Counted from the stretch's first letter, positions 51,515-60,875 are shown. The stretch is 64,000 nucleotides of DNA from Microbacterium sp. EYE_78 (GCF_023149035.1 NZ_JAHXMY010000001.1:744001-808000); one strand, 5' to 3'. Numbers and translations: made by a program. Notes: generated by a model not told the origin, from the sequence alone.

Positions 51515-52812
51515 CAGCGCACCTCCTCCTTCTCGGATGCCGCTGCTCCGTCGGCGGCACCTGCCAACGCCTCGTCGATCACGGCGCCCGGCACCGGGTC
51601 GAGGATGACCGGGATCTCAGTCGTCTCAGTGGTCTGGGGGCCGAGGGCGGTGAGCAGCGTGATCCGCGGGATGACGCCGACGAGGCGGCCATCGGCATCC
51701 GTCACCGCGAGCGGCAGCGGCGACTCGGCAGCGGGGACGAACAGGTCCATGAGCACGTCGTCGCGGCCGACGGCCTGCGGCACGGGCCGCAGCATCGACG
51801 CGAGCGAGCTCTCGCCGCGACGGACGAGCTTCAGGGCGTCGCGGTCGGTGATCATGCCGACGAGGGTGCGGCTGCGGTCGGTCACATAGACGGCGGCCAT
51901 GCGGGCGTCGCGCATGGTGCGCAGGGCCGTGCGGGGGCCGGCGGCATCCGTCACCGACACCGAGCCGGGACGCTCCATGACGTTCGCGGCGGTCAGCACG
52001 CGGGCGCGGTCGACGTCCTGGACGAACTGCTCGACGTAGTCGTTGGCGGGGTCGGTCAGGATGTCCTCGGGCGTGCCGATCTGGACGATGCGGCCGTCGC
52101 GCATGACCGCGATCCGGTCGCCCAGGAACATCGCCTCGTTCAGGTCATGGGTGATGAAGACGATCGTCTTCTGCAGCTTCTGCTGCAGTTCGAGCAACTG
52201 CTCCTGCATCTCGCGACGGATGAGCGGGTCGAGCGCACTGAACGCCTCGTCCATCAAGAGGATGTCGGTGTCGGCGGCGAGCGCGCGGGCGATGCCGACG
52301 CGCTGCTGCATGCCGCCCGAGAGCGCGGACGGCAGCTTGTCGCCCCAGCCCTCGAGGCCCACGAGCGCGAGGATCTCCTCCGCCTTCGCGAGACGCTCGG
52401 CCTTGGGGGCGCCCTGCAGCTCGAGCGGGTAGGCGACGTTGGCGGCGACCGTGCGGTGCGGCAGCAGCGCGAAGTGCTGGAACACCATCGCGATGCGCTC
52501 GCGACGGATGCCGCGCAGTTTCGAGGCGGGGATGCCGGTGATCGGCTCGCCGTGGACCAGGACCTCTCCCCCGGTCGCGTCGTGCAGGCCGTTGAGCATG
52601 CGGATGATCGTCGACTTGCCCGAGCCCGACAGGCCCATGATGACGAAGATCTCGCCCTTCTCGACGCGGAAGCTCGCGTCGATGACGGCGGCGGTGCCAG
52701 CATCGCGGACCCGATCGCGGGACTCCCCGGACTGGAGGCGCTTCACCGCCTGCCCGGGATTGCGTCCGAAGACTTTGAACAGGTTCTTCGCTTCGACAGC
52801 GGCAGTTGTCAC
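51514..52812 (-). CDS. opuAA: Glycine betaine ABC ATPase with CBS pair
   Basis: A 432-residue ATPase: Walker A GLSGSGKST, Q-loop MVFQHFALLPHRTV, signature LSGGMQQR, Walker B ILLMDEAFSALDP, H-loop THDLNEA, and a C-terminal tandem CBS module (VMERPGSVSVTDAAG, YVTDRSRTLVGMITDRDAL). CBS domains in OpuA sense ionic strength (or c-di-AMP) to gate import. GTG 52812 is taken for GAGGGAAG just upstream. First gene of the operon; its leader region is about 200 nt long. Confidence 0.94.
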   Translation of the reverse strand: MTTAAVEAKNLFKVFGRNPGQAVKRLQSGESRDRVRDAGTAAVIDASFRVEKGEIFVIMGLSGSGKSTIIRMLNGLHDATGGEVLVHGEPITGIPASKLRGIRRERIAMVFQHFALLPHRTVAANVAYPLELQGAPKAERLAKAEEILALVGLEGWGDKLPSALSGGMQQRVGIARALAADTDILLMDEAFSALDPLIRREMQEQLLELQQKLQKTIVFITHDLNEAMFLGDRIAVMRDGRIVQIGTPEDILTDPANDYVEQFVQDVDRARVLTAANVMERPGSVSVTDAAGPRTALRTMRDARMAAVYVTDRSRTLVGMITDRDALKLVRRGESSLASMLRPVPQAVGRDDVLMDLFVPAAESPLPLAVTDADGRLVGVIPRITLLTALGPQTTETTEIPVILDPVPGAVIDEALAGAADGAAASEKEEVR

Positions 52813-53135
52813 GTGCTTCCCTCGGCGGGCGCGCACGCGTCCGCATCGGTAGCGCCCGGGTGGCGATCACCGGCATCCGCACGAGCGTCATCCACTCGAG
52901 TGCGAAGCTTCGGCGACGAACATCGGGATCGTCGCCCAGACCGCCGACCATACGTCTGTGCGTCGCCGCCTCGGGAAGGCGGGTCGAACAGCCGCGGACT
53001 GGTCGTCGAGGGCACCATGCCCGCCCACGACGGTAACGACAATCGTTGACGCGGATCAAATCGATCCATCGACTTGCATGAACGCCGCCCGACGACTATC
53101 GCGCGCGCGCACGTCGGGTCCGGCTGCAGTGGGAC
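52813..53135. other. Long divergent intergenic region (opuAA / ytrA-type gene)
   Basis: No credible gene in about 390 bp (to 53203). It holds a perfect palindrome CACTCGAGTG (52893-52902) and a 13-bp dyad AACGA-CAA-TCGTT (53035-53047), the latter between minus-strand TTGATC and TTACCG hexamers 17 bp apart, a plausible opuAA promoter. No known riboswitch is recognised in the leader. Confidence 0.5.
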
Positions 53136-53175
53136 TCTTGACGGATTCGAGGTTCAGTGGTTACCTACTCATGTA
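53136..53175 (+). promoter_or_regulatory. Promoter and YtrA-type operator of the ABC-exporter operon
   Basis: -35 TTGACG (53136-53141), 17-bp spacer, -10 TTACCT (53159-53164). Over the -10 lies the inverted repeat GTTAC-N8-GTAAC (53158-53162 and 53171-53175). GntR/YtrA repressors bind such sites near their own promoters and respond to cell-wall antibiotics. Confidence 0.75.
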
Positions 53176-53203
53176 ACTAACCAACGAACAGTGCGGAGTC
53201 GGA

Positions 53204-53587
53204 ATGGTCGACGAAGGACGTCCGCTCTTCCTGCAGATCGCGGAGAGCATCGAGGACTCGATCATCGACGGGAGTCTGTCCGAACAGGACCAGGCGCCGT
53301 CGACGAACGAGCTCGCCGCGTTCCATCGCATCAACCCGGCCACCGCAGCGAAGGGGATCACGATGCTCACCGACAAGGGCGTGCTGGTCAAGCGCCGCGG
53401 CATCGGCATGTTCGTCGCCGACGGCGCCCGCGAGCTCCTGCTCACCGAGCGGCGTTCGGCATTCGCCGACCGCTACCTCGACCCCCTCATCGCCGAGGCA
53501 CGAAAACTCGGCCTCGGCCCCGACGACCTCGCCCGCCTGCTGGCGGAGCGTGCCACCGCATCCAGAGCGAAAGGAACCGCACGATGA
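53204..53587 (+). CDS. GntR-family regulator, YtrA subfamily
   Basis: A 127-residue regulator consisting of the GntR winged helix (LFLQIAESIEDSIIDGSL, APSTNELAAFHRINPATAAKG, LVKRRGIGMFV) and a short two-helix tail, the size of YtrA proteins, which have no ligand domain. Co-transcribed with the ABC exporter (4-bp ATGA overlap), as is normal for YtrA. GCGGAG lies before ATG 53204. Confidence 0.93.
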   Translation: MVDEGRPLFLQIAESIEDSIIDGSLSEQDQAPSTNELAAFHRINPATAAKGITMLTDKGVLVKRRGIGMFVADGARELLLTERRSAFADRYLDPLIAEARKLGLGPDDLARLLAERATASRAKGTAR

Positions 53588-54480
53588 CCGCCGTCATCGA
53601 GGTGAAGAACCTCACCAAGCGTTACCGCGACACCACCGCCGTGGACGACATCTCGTTCACCATCGAGCGCGACTCGATCTACGGCCTCCTCGGCCGCAAC
53701 GGCGCCGGCAAGACCACCGTCATGTCGATCCTGACGGCGCAGAACTTCCCCACCGCGGGCGACGTCCGCGTCTTCGGGGAGTCCCCCTACGAGAACGCCG
53801 CCGTCCTCAGCCGCATGTGCTTCGTCCGCGAGAGCCAGAAGTACCCGGACGACGCCACGCCGCTGCACGCCTTCCGCATCGCGCGGCTGTTCTACCCGCA
53901 CTGGGACCAGCCGCTGGCGGACAAGCTCGTCAGGGAGTTCCGGCTTCCGGTGAAGACCCGCATCAAGAAGCTCTCTCGAGGACAGCTGTCGGCAGTGGGC
54001 GTCATCATCGGCATCGCGGCCCGTGCCGAGGTCACCTTCTTCGACGAGCCGTACCTGGGGTTGGATGCCGTCGCGCGCCAGATCTTCTACGACCGCCTCC
54101 TCGAGGACTACGCAGAGCACCCGCGCACGATCATCCTCTCGAGCCACCTCATCGACGAGGTGTCGAACCTGCTTGAGAAGGTCATCGTCATCGACGGCGG
54201 ACGCATCGTCATGGACGAGGACACCGAGTCCGTGCGGGACCGTGCGGCGACCATCGTCGGCGAGAGCGCGGCCGTCGAGGCGTTCGTCGCCGACCGCGAG
54301 GTGATCCACCGCGAGAGCCTCGGCCGCGTGACGAGCGCCACTGTCGTCGGCGTCCTGACCCGGGCGGACCGCGCCGAACTGGCGGCATCCGGTCTCGACG
54401 TCACCCCCGTCTCGCTGCAGCAGCTCATCGTGCGGCAGACCCAGAACTCCGCCAAGACCGACGAAGGAGCACTCCGATGA
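53584..54480 (+). CDS. ABC exporter ATPase (YtrB-like)
   Basis: A 298-residue ATPase. Walker A GRNGAGKTT, Q-loop CFVRESQKYP (variant, with Glu-Ser-Gln), signature LSRGQ, Walker B VTFFDEPYLGLD, H-loop SSHLIDE. The variant signature and Q-loop are typical of the YtrB/BcrA-like group next to YtrA regulators. Likely exports a lipid-like or peptide antibiotic, or acts in envelope stress; no direct evidence. Overlaps both neighbours by 4 bp. Confidence 0.9.
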   Translation: MTAVIEVKNLTKRYRDTTAVDDISFTIERDSIYGLLGRNGAGKTTVMSILTAQNFPTAGDVRVFGESPYENAAVLSRMCFVRESQKYPDDATPLHAFRIARLFYPHWDQPLADKLVREFRLPVKTRIKKLSRGQLSAVGVIIGIAARAEVTFFDEPYLGLDAVARQIFYDRLLEDYAEHPRTIILSSHLIDEVSNLLEKVIVIDGGRIVMDEDTESVRDRAATIVGESAAVEAFVADREVIHRESLGRVTSATVVGVLTRADRAELAASGLDVTPVSLQQLIVRQTQNSAKTDEGALR

Positions 54481-55172
54481 ACCGCACCCTCAACGTCGTC
54501 CGCATGCAGCTCGTGAACCGCGCCACCTACATCTGGGTGCCGCTCATCGTGCTCGGCGGCACCGTCGTCATCAGCCTCGCCATCTTCGGTCTCATCTCCA
54601 GCAACGGCGTCGAGACCACGATGTTCGGCGGCGGGGCGCAGGCGCCGCTGTGGTACTTCCTCGCCGTGGGTGTGCAGGCACTGACGCTCACGTTCCCGTT
54701 CTCGCAGGCGATGAGCGTGACCCGACGGGAGTTCTACCTCGGGACGCTCCTCACCGCAGCGCTGACCTCGCTCGGCCTCGCCGTGCTCTTCGTCATCGGT
54801 GGGTTCATCGAGGAGGCTACGAACGGCTGGGGCATGAACGGCTACATGTTCCGTCTGACGTGGGTGTGGTCGCAGGGCCCGCTCGTCGCCGGGCTCTTCT
54901 TCTTCACCCTCGCCTTCCTGTTCTTCGTCGTCGGCTTCTGCTTCGCGACGATCTACAAGCGGTGGACCAACGTCGTCATGACGCTCGTCATCGTCGCCAT
55001 CGCGCTGCTGCTGGTGGCCGCGATGTGGCTGATCGGTCAGCTCGACGCCTGGCAGCCGGTGCTGACCTGGTTCGGCTCGCTCACGCCCATCGCCCTCACG
55101 GGGTCGATGCTGCTGGGCTCGGCGGTCCTGGCGGCGATCTCGTACGGGATGCTGCGCCGCGCCATCGCCTGA
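54477..55172 (+). CDS. ABC exporter membrane subunit
   Basis: A 231-residue protein with six predicted helices (WVPLIVLGGTVVISLAIFGL, WYFLAVGVQALTLTFPFSQAM, then four more), of the type that partners YtrB-like ATPases. It has the motif SVTRREFYLGTLL, in which a cytoplasmic coupling turn is likely. Last gene of the operon. Confidence 0.85.
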   Translation: MNRTLNVVRMQLVNRATYIWVPLIVLGGTVVISLAIFGLISSNGVETTMFGGGAQAPLWYFLAVGVQALTLTFPFSQAMSVTRREFYLGTLLTAALTSLGLAVLFVIGGFIEEATNGWGMNGYMFRLTWVWSQGPLVAGLFFFTLAFLFFVVGFCFATIYKRWTNVVMTLVIVAIALLLVAAMWLIGQLDAWQPVLTWFGSLTPIALTGSMLLGSAVLAAISYGMLRRAIA

Positions 55173-55259
55173 GGTGGGGAACGGCAGCGGCCGGGGATCG
55201 CGTGAGCGGTCCTCGGCCGCGGTACGATTCGGACCCACCGAACCGAAGCGGAGAGCGCC

Positions 55260-57152
55260 ATGGCACGTCTGGAATCCGAAGCCTCCGCCGACGTCCGCGC
55301 CGCCGAAGCGGCCGCAGATGCCGAGCTGGGCGGAATGGATGCCGGATTCCGGGAGCGCTTCGACGAGGTGTTCCCCGTGCTCCACGGCCTGTTCCTCGAG
55401 CTGTACGGCGACCGCGACGACGGCCGGGAGGCGCTGGCCGCCGTCGTCGGTTCGGCCGCGGGAGCGTGGCGGGACCGGCCGCAGAGCTTGAAGGCGCTCG
55501 ATGCCCGTCGATCGACCGATCCGGAGTGGTACCTGTCGGAGCGGATGCTGGGGGGCGTCTGCTACGTCGACCGCTATGCGGGTTCGCTGCGCGGCATCCG
55601 GGATCGCATCCCCTCATTCCAGGAACTGGGACTCACCTACCTGCACCTCATGCCGCTGTTCGCCTCCCCCGAGGGCAACAACGACGGCGGGTACGCGGTG
55701 TCGAGCTACCGCGAGGTGGACCGGCGTCTGGGCACGATGGCGGACCTGGCGGAGCTGGCCACCGACCTGCGCGAGGCGGGCATCTCGCTCGTCGTGGACT
55801 TCATCTTCAACCACACGAGCAACGAGCACGAGTGGGCGCGGAAGGCGGTCGCGGGCGAGCCGGGGTACGAGGACTTCTACCTGATCTTCCCCGACCGCAC
55901 GATGCCCGACCGCTATGAGCAGACCGTCCGCGAGATCTTCCCCGACGACCACCCCGGGTCGTTCGTGCAGCTGCCCGACGGGCGCTGGATCTGGGCGACG
56001 TTCTACCACTTCCAGTGGGACCTGAACTATGCGAACCCTGCGGTCTTCCGTGCGATGGCCGGCGAGATGCTGTTCCTCGCCAACCAGGGCGTCGAGGTGC
56101 TGCGGATGGATGCCGTCGCCTTCATCTGGAAGCGACTCGGCACGACGTGCGAGTCGCTGCCCGAGGCGCACCTGCTGCTGCGGGCGTTCAATCAGGTGCT
56201 GAAGCTCGGCGCCCCGTCAGTGCTGTTCAAGTCCGAGGCGATCGTCCACCCCGACGAAGTGGTCACCTACATCTCGACCGACGAGTGCCAGCTCTCTTAC
56301 AACCCGCTGCAGATGGCGCTCGGCTGGGAGGCCCTCGCGACCCGCGACGGCAGGCTGCTGCAGAAGGCGCTCGACGAGCGCCACGACCTCCCGCCCGGCA
56401 CCGCGTGGGTCAACTACGTCCGCAGCCACGACGACATCGGCTGGACCTTCGCCGATGAGGATGCCGCAGCCCTCGGCATCGACGGCTACTCCCACCGGCG
56501 GTTCCTGAACGACTTCTACGTGGGCCGGTTCCCGGGCACGTTCTCGCGCGGGGTGCCGTTCCAGGAGAACCCGAAGACCGGCGATGCCCGCGTGACCGGC
56601 ACGACCGCGTCGCTCGCCGGCGTCGAGGCGGGCGATCCCGGCGGCGAGGACCGCGTCGTCCTGGCGCACGCGCTCGCGCTGTCGACCGGTGGCATCCCGC
56701 TGCTCTACCTCGGTGACGAACTCGGCCAGCTGAATGATTACGGCTACCGGGACGACCCGGCAAAGGCGGGCGACAGCAGATGGGTGCACCGGCCCGAAGC
56801 CGATCCTGCGGCGTTCGCGTCGCGGCACGACACGACCACGGTGGCGGGCCGCATCCACACCCGCCTGGTGGCGCTGATCGACGCTCGGCGGCGGACGCCG
56901 GAGTTCGCCGGCAACCCGCTGACGCCGTTCCACACCCCGCATCCGTCGGTCGTGGGCTTCCAGCGGATCGGCGCGGGCACGGTGGTCGTGCTCGCGAACG
57001 TCGGGGACCACGCCGTGACGATCGACCGCGTGACGCTGTCGGGATTCGAGTCGGCGGCGACGGACGTCGTGGACGGGTCGTCGGTCGACCTGTCGGGCGG
57101 GCTCGAACTGCCGGCGCACGGCTTCCGCTGGCTGCGGGTGCGGCCGGCCTGA
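55260..57152 (+). CDS. Amylosucrase (GH13_4)
   Basis: A 630-residue GH13 enzyme closely similar in motif order to Neisseria amylosucrase: N-terminal helical domain, GGVCYVDRYAGSLRGI, LTYLHLMPLFASPEGNNDGG, DFIFNHTSNEHEW, nucleophile Asp284 in VLRMDAVAFIW, acid/base Glu326 in LFKSEAIVHP, and VRSHDDIGWTFADED. Amylosucrase makes alpha-1,4-glucan from sucrose with release of fructose. No signal peptide, so intracellular. GGAGAGCGCC lies upstream of ATG 55260. It is a single-gene unit. Confidence 0.93.
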   Translation: MARLESEASADVRAAEAAADAELGGMDAGFRERFDEVFPVLHGLFLELYGDRDDGREALAAVVGSAAGAWRDRPQSLKALDARRSTDPEWYLSERMLGGVCYVDRYAGSLRGIRDRIPSFQELGLTYLHLMPLFASPEGNNDGGYAVSSYREVDRRLGTMADLAELATDLREAGISLVVDFIFNHTSNEHEWARKAVAGEPGYEDFYLIFPDRTMPDRYEQTVREIFPDDHPGSFVQLPDGRWIWATFYHFQWDLNYANPAVFRAMAGEMLFLANQGVEVLRMDAVAFIWKRLGTTCESLPEAHLLLRAFNQVLKLGAPSVLFKSEAIVHPDEVVTYISTDECQLSYNPLQMALGWEALATRDGRLLQKALDERHDLPPGTAWVNYVRSHDDIGWTFADEDAAALGIDGYSHRRFLNDFYVGRFPGTFSRGVPFQENPKTGDARVTGTTASLAGVEAGDPGGEDRVVLAHALALSTGGIPLLYLGDELGQLNDYGYRDDPAKAGDSRWVHRPEADPAAFASRHDTTTVAGRIHTRLVALIDARRRTPEFAGNPLTPFHTPHPSVVGFQRIGAGTVVVLANVGDHAVTIDRVTLSGFESAATDVVDGSSVDLSGGLELPAHGFRWLRVRPA

Positions 57153-57171
57153 GGGCGACCGCGTCCGTGAT

Positions 57172-57241
57172 TGCAATGGATGCCGCGCGGCGCGCCGCGG
57201 CATGCGCCTCTCCCCCGGCGTGTCGCCGCGGATCCATTGCA
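57172..57241. terminator. Inverted-repeat element between convergent genes
   Basis: TGCAATGGAT (57172-57181) and ATCCATTGCA (57232-57241) are perfect 10-bp arms. Inside is a smaller hairpin TGCCGCG/CGCGGCA (57181-57187 with 57196-57202). Two folds are therefore possible. It separates the amylosucrase and chorismate mutase gene ends and probably acts as a bidirectional terminator. Confidence 0.6.
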
Positions 57242-57261
57242 TCCGCTGACGGCGGAGAGGC

Positions 57262-57552
57262 TCAGCGCTCTTCGGCTGCCTCTGTGTGATGGCGGATGAC
57301 CTCGGCAACCACGAAGTTGAACCACTTCTCGGCGAACTCGGGGTCGAGGTCCGCCTCCGCGGCGAGGCGGCGCAGGCGCGCGGTCTGCTGCTCTTCCCGC
57401 GAGGGGTCGGATGCCGGCATCCCGTATTCGGCTTTGAGGACGCCGACCTGCTTCGTGCAGCGGAACCGCTCGGCGAGCATGAAGACGAGCGCCGCGTCGA
57501 TGTTGTCGATGCTGGAGCGCAGGGTCTGGAGCTGGGCGTTCGGGTCGGTCAT
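57262..57552 (-). CDS. Chorismate mutase (AroQ type)
   Basis: A 96-residue all-helical protein. The first helix carries LRSSIDNIDAALVFMLAERF, followed by CTKQVGVLKAEYGMPASDPSR and REEQQ, giving the Arg, Lys and Gln/Glu residues of an AroQ active site; ending FNFVVAEVIRHH. Converts chorismate to prephenate for Phe and Tyr. In actinobacteria such single-domain enzymes often pair with DAHP synthase, which is not in this window. Confidence 0.92.
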   Translation of the reverse strand: MTDPNAQLQTLRSSIDNIDAALVFMLAERFRCTKQVGVLKAEYGMPASDPSREEQQTARLRRLAAEADLDPEFAEKWFNFVVAEVIRHHTEAAEER

Positions 57553-57589
57553 GATTCCTCCAGAACCGAGGGTATCGCGGCGATCCGGC

Positions 57590-58066
57590 TCACCCCGGCT
57601 CGGTCGTCCGGACGGCGCCGCACGACAGGCACGACCACGCGACGACGAACCGCTCGTCGTCGAGGATCTCGAACCGCAGCGGATCGCCGCAGGTCGGGCA
57701 GCGGTACGGCGACGTCCTTGCCGGCGTGCCCATCAGCTCGGGATCAGCGGCCTCACGCGCCGCCTGACGATCACGGAACTGGTGACGAGGATCGGGCTGG
57801 GCGCGCCGTCGCACGATCTGCGACGCGCGCACGTCGCCTGCGACCACCTCTTCGGCCAGGCCGAGGATGAGGCCGAACGAGACTGCGACGTCATGGGCAT
57901 CCGCGCCCCGTCCGATCGCGTCGGCGACCGCATCATCGAGGTCGGCCAGCGCGCCCTCCGCAGCCCGTGTGCTCGCACCGGGCGCTCCGCCCTCCGTGAC
58001 CATGAGGGCGTGGCGGAACAGCGCAGCCAGCGCGTCGCGCTGCTCGTCGTCGAAGTGCCGGCTCAT
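57590..58066 (-). CDS. Hypothetical protein with C-terminal zinc ribbon
   Basis: A 158-residue protein. The N-terminal two thirds are helical (DDEQRDALAALFRHALMV; VSFGLILGLAEEVVAG), and the last third has CPTCG and CLSCG about 22 residues apart, a clear zinc-ribbon. No family name. It overlaps the lactonase gene upstream by 4 bp (ATGA), so the two are co-translated. Function unknown. Confidence 0.75.
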   Translation of the reverse strand: MSRHFDDEQRDALAALFRHALMVTEGGAPGASTRAAEGALADLDDAVADAIGRGADAHDVAVSFGLILGLAEEVVAGDVRASQIVRRRAQPDPRHQFRDRQAAREAADPELMGTPARTSPYRCPTCGDPLRFEILDDERFVVAWSCLSCGAVRTTEPG

Positions 58067-59169
58067 CGGCTCGGGAACGGCAGCAGCATGGTCGGCGTCG
58101 GCGCCGCTGTGCGGTGCCGCACGCGGCCAGGGGCGCCGGTCCGCAGGTCGAGCGGAAGCGACACCACCTCGTCGGCCTGCTGACCGGCGACGAGCAGCGT
58201 GTCCCGGACCACGACGTGGTGGCGCGGCACGCGCGTTCCCGTTTCGGCGAGCGCCACCGGCTGCAACGTCTCACCGGCCCCGCGGACGCGCACCACTGCG
58301 ATCGTGTCGCTCCCGCGCAGCCCCGCGTACAGGAACTCCGCGTCATGCGACATCGCCAGCTCCGCCGCACGGTCGTCCGGCAGGACGCCCACCTGCGCGC
58401 CGCCGACCATGCGGAATCGACCTTCGGCGTCGGGAGCGAGGGCGAAGACCTCGTCGCTGTACTCGGTCAGGACGTAAAGGTGACCGCTCGGGTGCCACCG
58501 CATGTGGCGCGGACCGGTGCCCGGCGGCAGTGCGAGGCGCTGGCGCTCCCGACCGTCGCGCCAGAACCGCACGAGGTCGAGGCCCAGGTCGGTCGTCGCG
58601 ATGATGCCACCCGGCAGCGCGGCCGCCTGGTGGGCATGCGACGGACGGCCGGCGACGGCATCCGTCTTCGGCGCCTCGTCCACCTCCGGAAGGAGGTGCG
58701 CGAACTCCTCCCCCGCCACGGCGCGAAGGGCGCGGACAGCGGCGGCGTCGTCGAGCACCGGCTCATCGGCCGCCGTCCACGACCACGCCCGGACGGGGCG
58801 CCCGTCGGCGGCCAGCGCGACCTGCACGACCGCGCCGTCGCCGTAGCAGGACACGATCAGCCGGTCGGCCAGCGCCAGGACGTGGCACGGGCTGTCACCG
58901 ACCGCGACCTCGTCACCGAGCGGCACGAAGGTGCGGTCGCCGGAGCGGCGGTACGCGCGCACCGCCCCTCGCCCCTCGAGCGCCGCATAGACGACGTCGA
59001 GGATCGGATGCCCCGCGACCCACGACGGCGATGCGGCCGCCACGACGTCGCCGCCGAACCCCAGCGGGCCGCCGGCCAGCGGCGAGTCGACGCCACCGGC
59101 ATCGAGCAGCCCGATGCCCGTCGCCGAGCCATCCATGTCGGCGGAGTACCCGCCGAGCAGGAACCGCAC
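58063..59169 (-). CDS. Beta-propeller lactonase-family protein
   Basis: A 368-residue protein of the 6-phosphogluconolactonase (YbhE/Pgl) type beta-propeller: RFLLGGYSADMDGS, GDSPCHVLALADRLIVSCYGDG, SHAHQAAALPGG, LGLDLVRFWR, GPRHMRWHPSGHLYVLTEYS and AELAMSHDAEFLYAGLRG. The His and Glu residues of the family site (HxHQ and TEYSD) are present. It could be the lactonase of the pentose-phosphate pathway or another sugar lactonase. It lies 3 bp after purA and probably follows it in a transcript. Confidence 0.87.
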   Translation of the reverse strand: MRFLLGGYSADMDGSATGIGLLDAGGVDSPLAGGPLGFGGDVVAAASPSWVAGHPILDVVYAALEGRGAVRAYRRSGDRTFVPLGDEVAVGDSPCHVLALADRLIVSCYGDGAVVQVALAADGRPVRAWSWTAADEPVLDDAAAVRALRAVAGEEFAHLLPEVDEAPKTDAVAGRPSHAHQAAALPGGIIATTDLGLDLVRFWRDGRERQRLALPPGTGPRHMRWHPSGHLYVLTEYSDEVFALAPDAEGRFRMVGGAQVGVLPDDRAAELAMSHDAEFLYAGLRGSDTIAVVRVRGAGETLQPVALAETGTRVPRHHVVVRDTLLVAGQQADEVVSLPLDLRTGAPGRVRHRTAAPTPTMLLPFPSR

Positions 59170-59172
59170 GGG

Positions 59173-60459
59173 TCAGTCGAGCAGGTCGTGGCGCACGATG
59201 ACCGCGTCGCGGGACGGGCCGACGCCGATGACCGAGATGCGTGTACCGCTCATCTTCTCGAGCGCGAGGACGTAGTCCTGCGCCGTCTGCGGCAGATCCT
59301 CGAAGGTGCGGGCCGTCGAGATGTCCTCGCTCCATCCCGGGAAGTGCTCGAGGACCGGGGTCGCGTGGTGGAAGTCGGTCTGGTTGACCGGGACCTCGTC
59401 GAACCGCTCGCCGTCGACGTCGTACGCGACGCAGACGGGGATCTCCTTCAATCCGGTCAGGATGTCGAGCTTGGTGAGCACGAGGTCGGTGATCCCGTTG
59501 ATGCGGGTCGCGTAGCGCGTGATCGGCGCGTCGTACCAGCCGACGCGGCGCGGCCGGCCGGTCGTCGTGCCGAATTCGAACCCGCGCGAGCGCAGGAAAT
59601 CGCCGTTCTCGTCGAACAGCTCGGTCGGGAACGGACCCGAGCCGACGCGCGTCGTGTAGGCCTTCACGATGCCGACGATGCGGTCGAGTCGGTTCGGGCC
59701 GACGCCCGATCCCGTCGCAGCCCCGCCCGCCGTCGCGGAGGAGGAGGTCACGAACGGGTAGGTGCCGTGGTCGATGTCGAGCATGGTCGCCTGGCCGCCC
59801 TCGAAGACGACGACGTCGCCGGCGTCCAGCGCATCGCTCAGCAGCAAGCCCGTGTCGCACACCATCGGGCGCAGGCGATCGGCGTACGAGAGCAGGTCGT
59901 CGACGACCTCGTCGACGGTGATGGACCGGCGGTTGAAGACCTTCACCAGCAGGTGGTTCTTCTGGTCCAGCGCGCCCTCGACCTTCTGGCGCAGGATGTT
60001 CTCGTCGAAGAGGTCCTGCACGCGGATGCCGGTGCGGTTGATCTTGTCGGCGTAGGTCGGGCCGATGCCGCGCCCGGTCGTGCCGATCATGCGCTTGCCG
60101 AGGAAGCGTTCGGTGACCTTGTCGAGCGTGCGGTGGTACTGCGTGATGATGTGCGCATTGGCGCTCACCTTCAGGCGCGAGACGTCGACACCGCGGGCGT
60201 GCAGTGCGCCGAGCTCCGCGAAGAGCACCTCGAGGTCGATGACGACGCCGTTGCCGATGACGGCGTTGACGCCGGGCGACAGGATGCCGCTGGGCAGCAG
60301 GTGCAGGGCGTACTTCTCGTCGCCGATCACCACGGTGTGGCCGGCGTTGTTGCCGCCGTTGAACTTGACGACCCAGTCGGTGCGCTCACCCAGGAGGTCG
60401 GTGGCTTTGCCCTTGCCCTCGTCTCCCCATTGCACTCCGACGATCACGATGCCTGGCAT
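59173..60459 (-). CDS. purA: Adenylosuccinate synthetase
   Basis: A 428-residue enzyme: IMP plus aspartate and GTP to adenylosuccinate, the first step to AMP. Seen: [12 protein letters not shown] with the GTP-loop and catalytic Asp, [12 protein letters not shown] with the general-acid His, [13 protein letters not shown], and the C-terminal [19 protein letters not shown] sits before ATG 60459. Upstream are GATAAC- and TAGGAT-like hexamers, so it has its own promoter. Confidence 0.97.
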   Translation of the reverse strand: MPGIVIVGVQWGDEGKGKATDLLGERTDWVVKFNGGNNAGHTVVIGDEKYALHLLPSGILSPGVNAVIGNGVVIDLEVLFAELGALHARGVDVSRLKVSANAHIITQYHRTLDKVTERFLGKRMIGTTGRGIGPTYADKINRTGIRVQDLFDENILRQKVEGALDQKNHLLVKVFNRRSITVDEVVDDLLSYADRLRPMVCDTGLLLSDALDAGDVVVFEGGQATMLDIDHGTYPFVTSSSATAGGAATGSGVGPNRLDRIVGIVKAYTTRVGSGPFPTELFDENGDFLRSRGFEFGTTTGRPRRVGWYDAPITRYATRINGITDLVLTKLDILTGLKEIPVCVAYDVDGERFDEVPVNQTDFHHATPVLEHFPGWSEDISTARTFEDLPQTAQDYVLALEKMSGTRISVIGVGPSRDAVIVRHDLLD

Positions 60460-60531
60460 GGGCTCTCCCCCGTTATCGGACGGTTACACCCCATCCTATC
60501 GGGCCGGGTGCGCGGCACCGACGTGCGGTCA

Positions 60532-60801
60532 TCAGCGGCGCCAGTCCTCGATCGAGCGGCGCGAGCGCATCACCTGACGGAGTTTCTGCAGCACGTACTC
60601 GAGGGCGTCCGACTCGGTGTCGAACACCCGCAGCGTGCGGCCCATGGCCCCGCCCCGCTCGTCGGACACCCATACCCGCCATGCGCCGTGATCGTCGCGC
60701 GCGAGGACGACGGCGTCCGTCGCCACCGTGCCCACTCCGTACAGCACGGGCGAGTCCAGCGCCTCGTCGCGCACGATCGCCTGCAGCTGTCCGACATCCA
60801 C
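60532..60801 (-). CDS. Hypothetical protein (89 aa)
   Basis: A small soluble protein: VDVGQLQAIVRDEALDSPVL, VATDAVVLARDDHGAWRVW, then FDTESDALEYVLQKLRQVMR. The pattern is beta strands followed by a C-terminal helix; no family is assigned. GTG 60801 is 6 nt after GAGAAT (60813 to 60808), which supports this start over longer frames. Divergent from the Pr6Pr gene. Confidence 0.7.
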   Translation of the reverse strand: MDVGQLQAIVRDEALDSPVLYGVGTVATDAVVLARDDHGAWRVWVSDERGGAMGRTLRVFDTESDALEYVLQKLRQVMRSRRSIEDWRR

Positions 60802-60875
60802 CCGCCCATTCTCGTCGCGGCAGCCACGCTGACGGCGTCGTCTCCGCACGGTGCTCCGCGCGCTATCGTTCGCTC

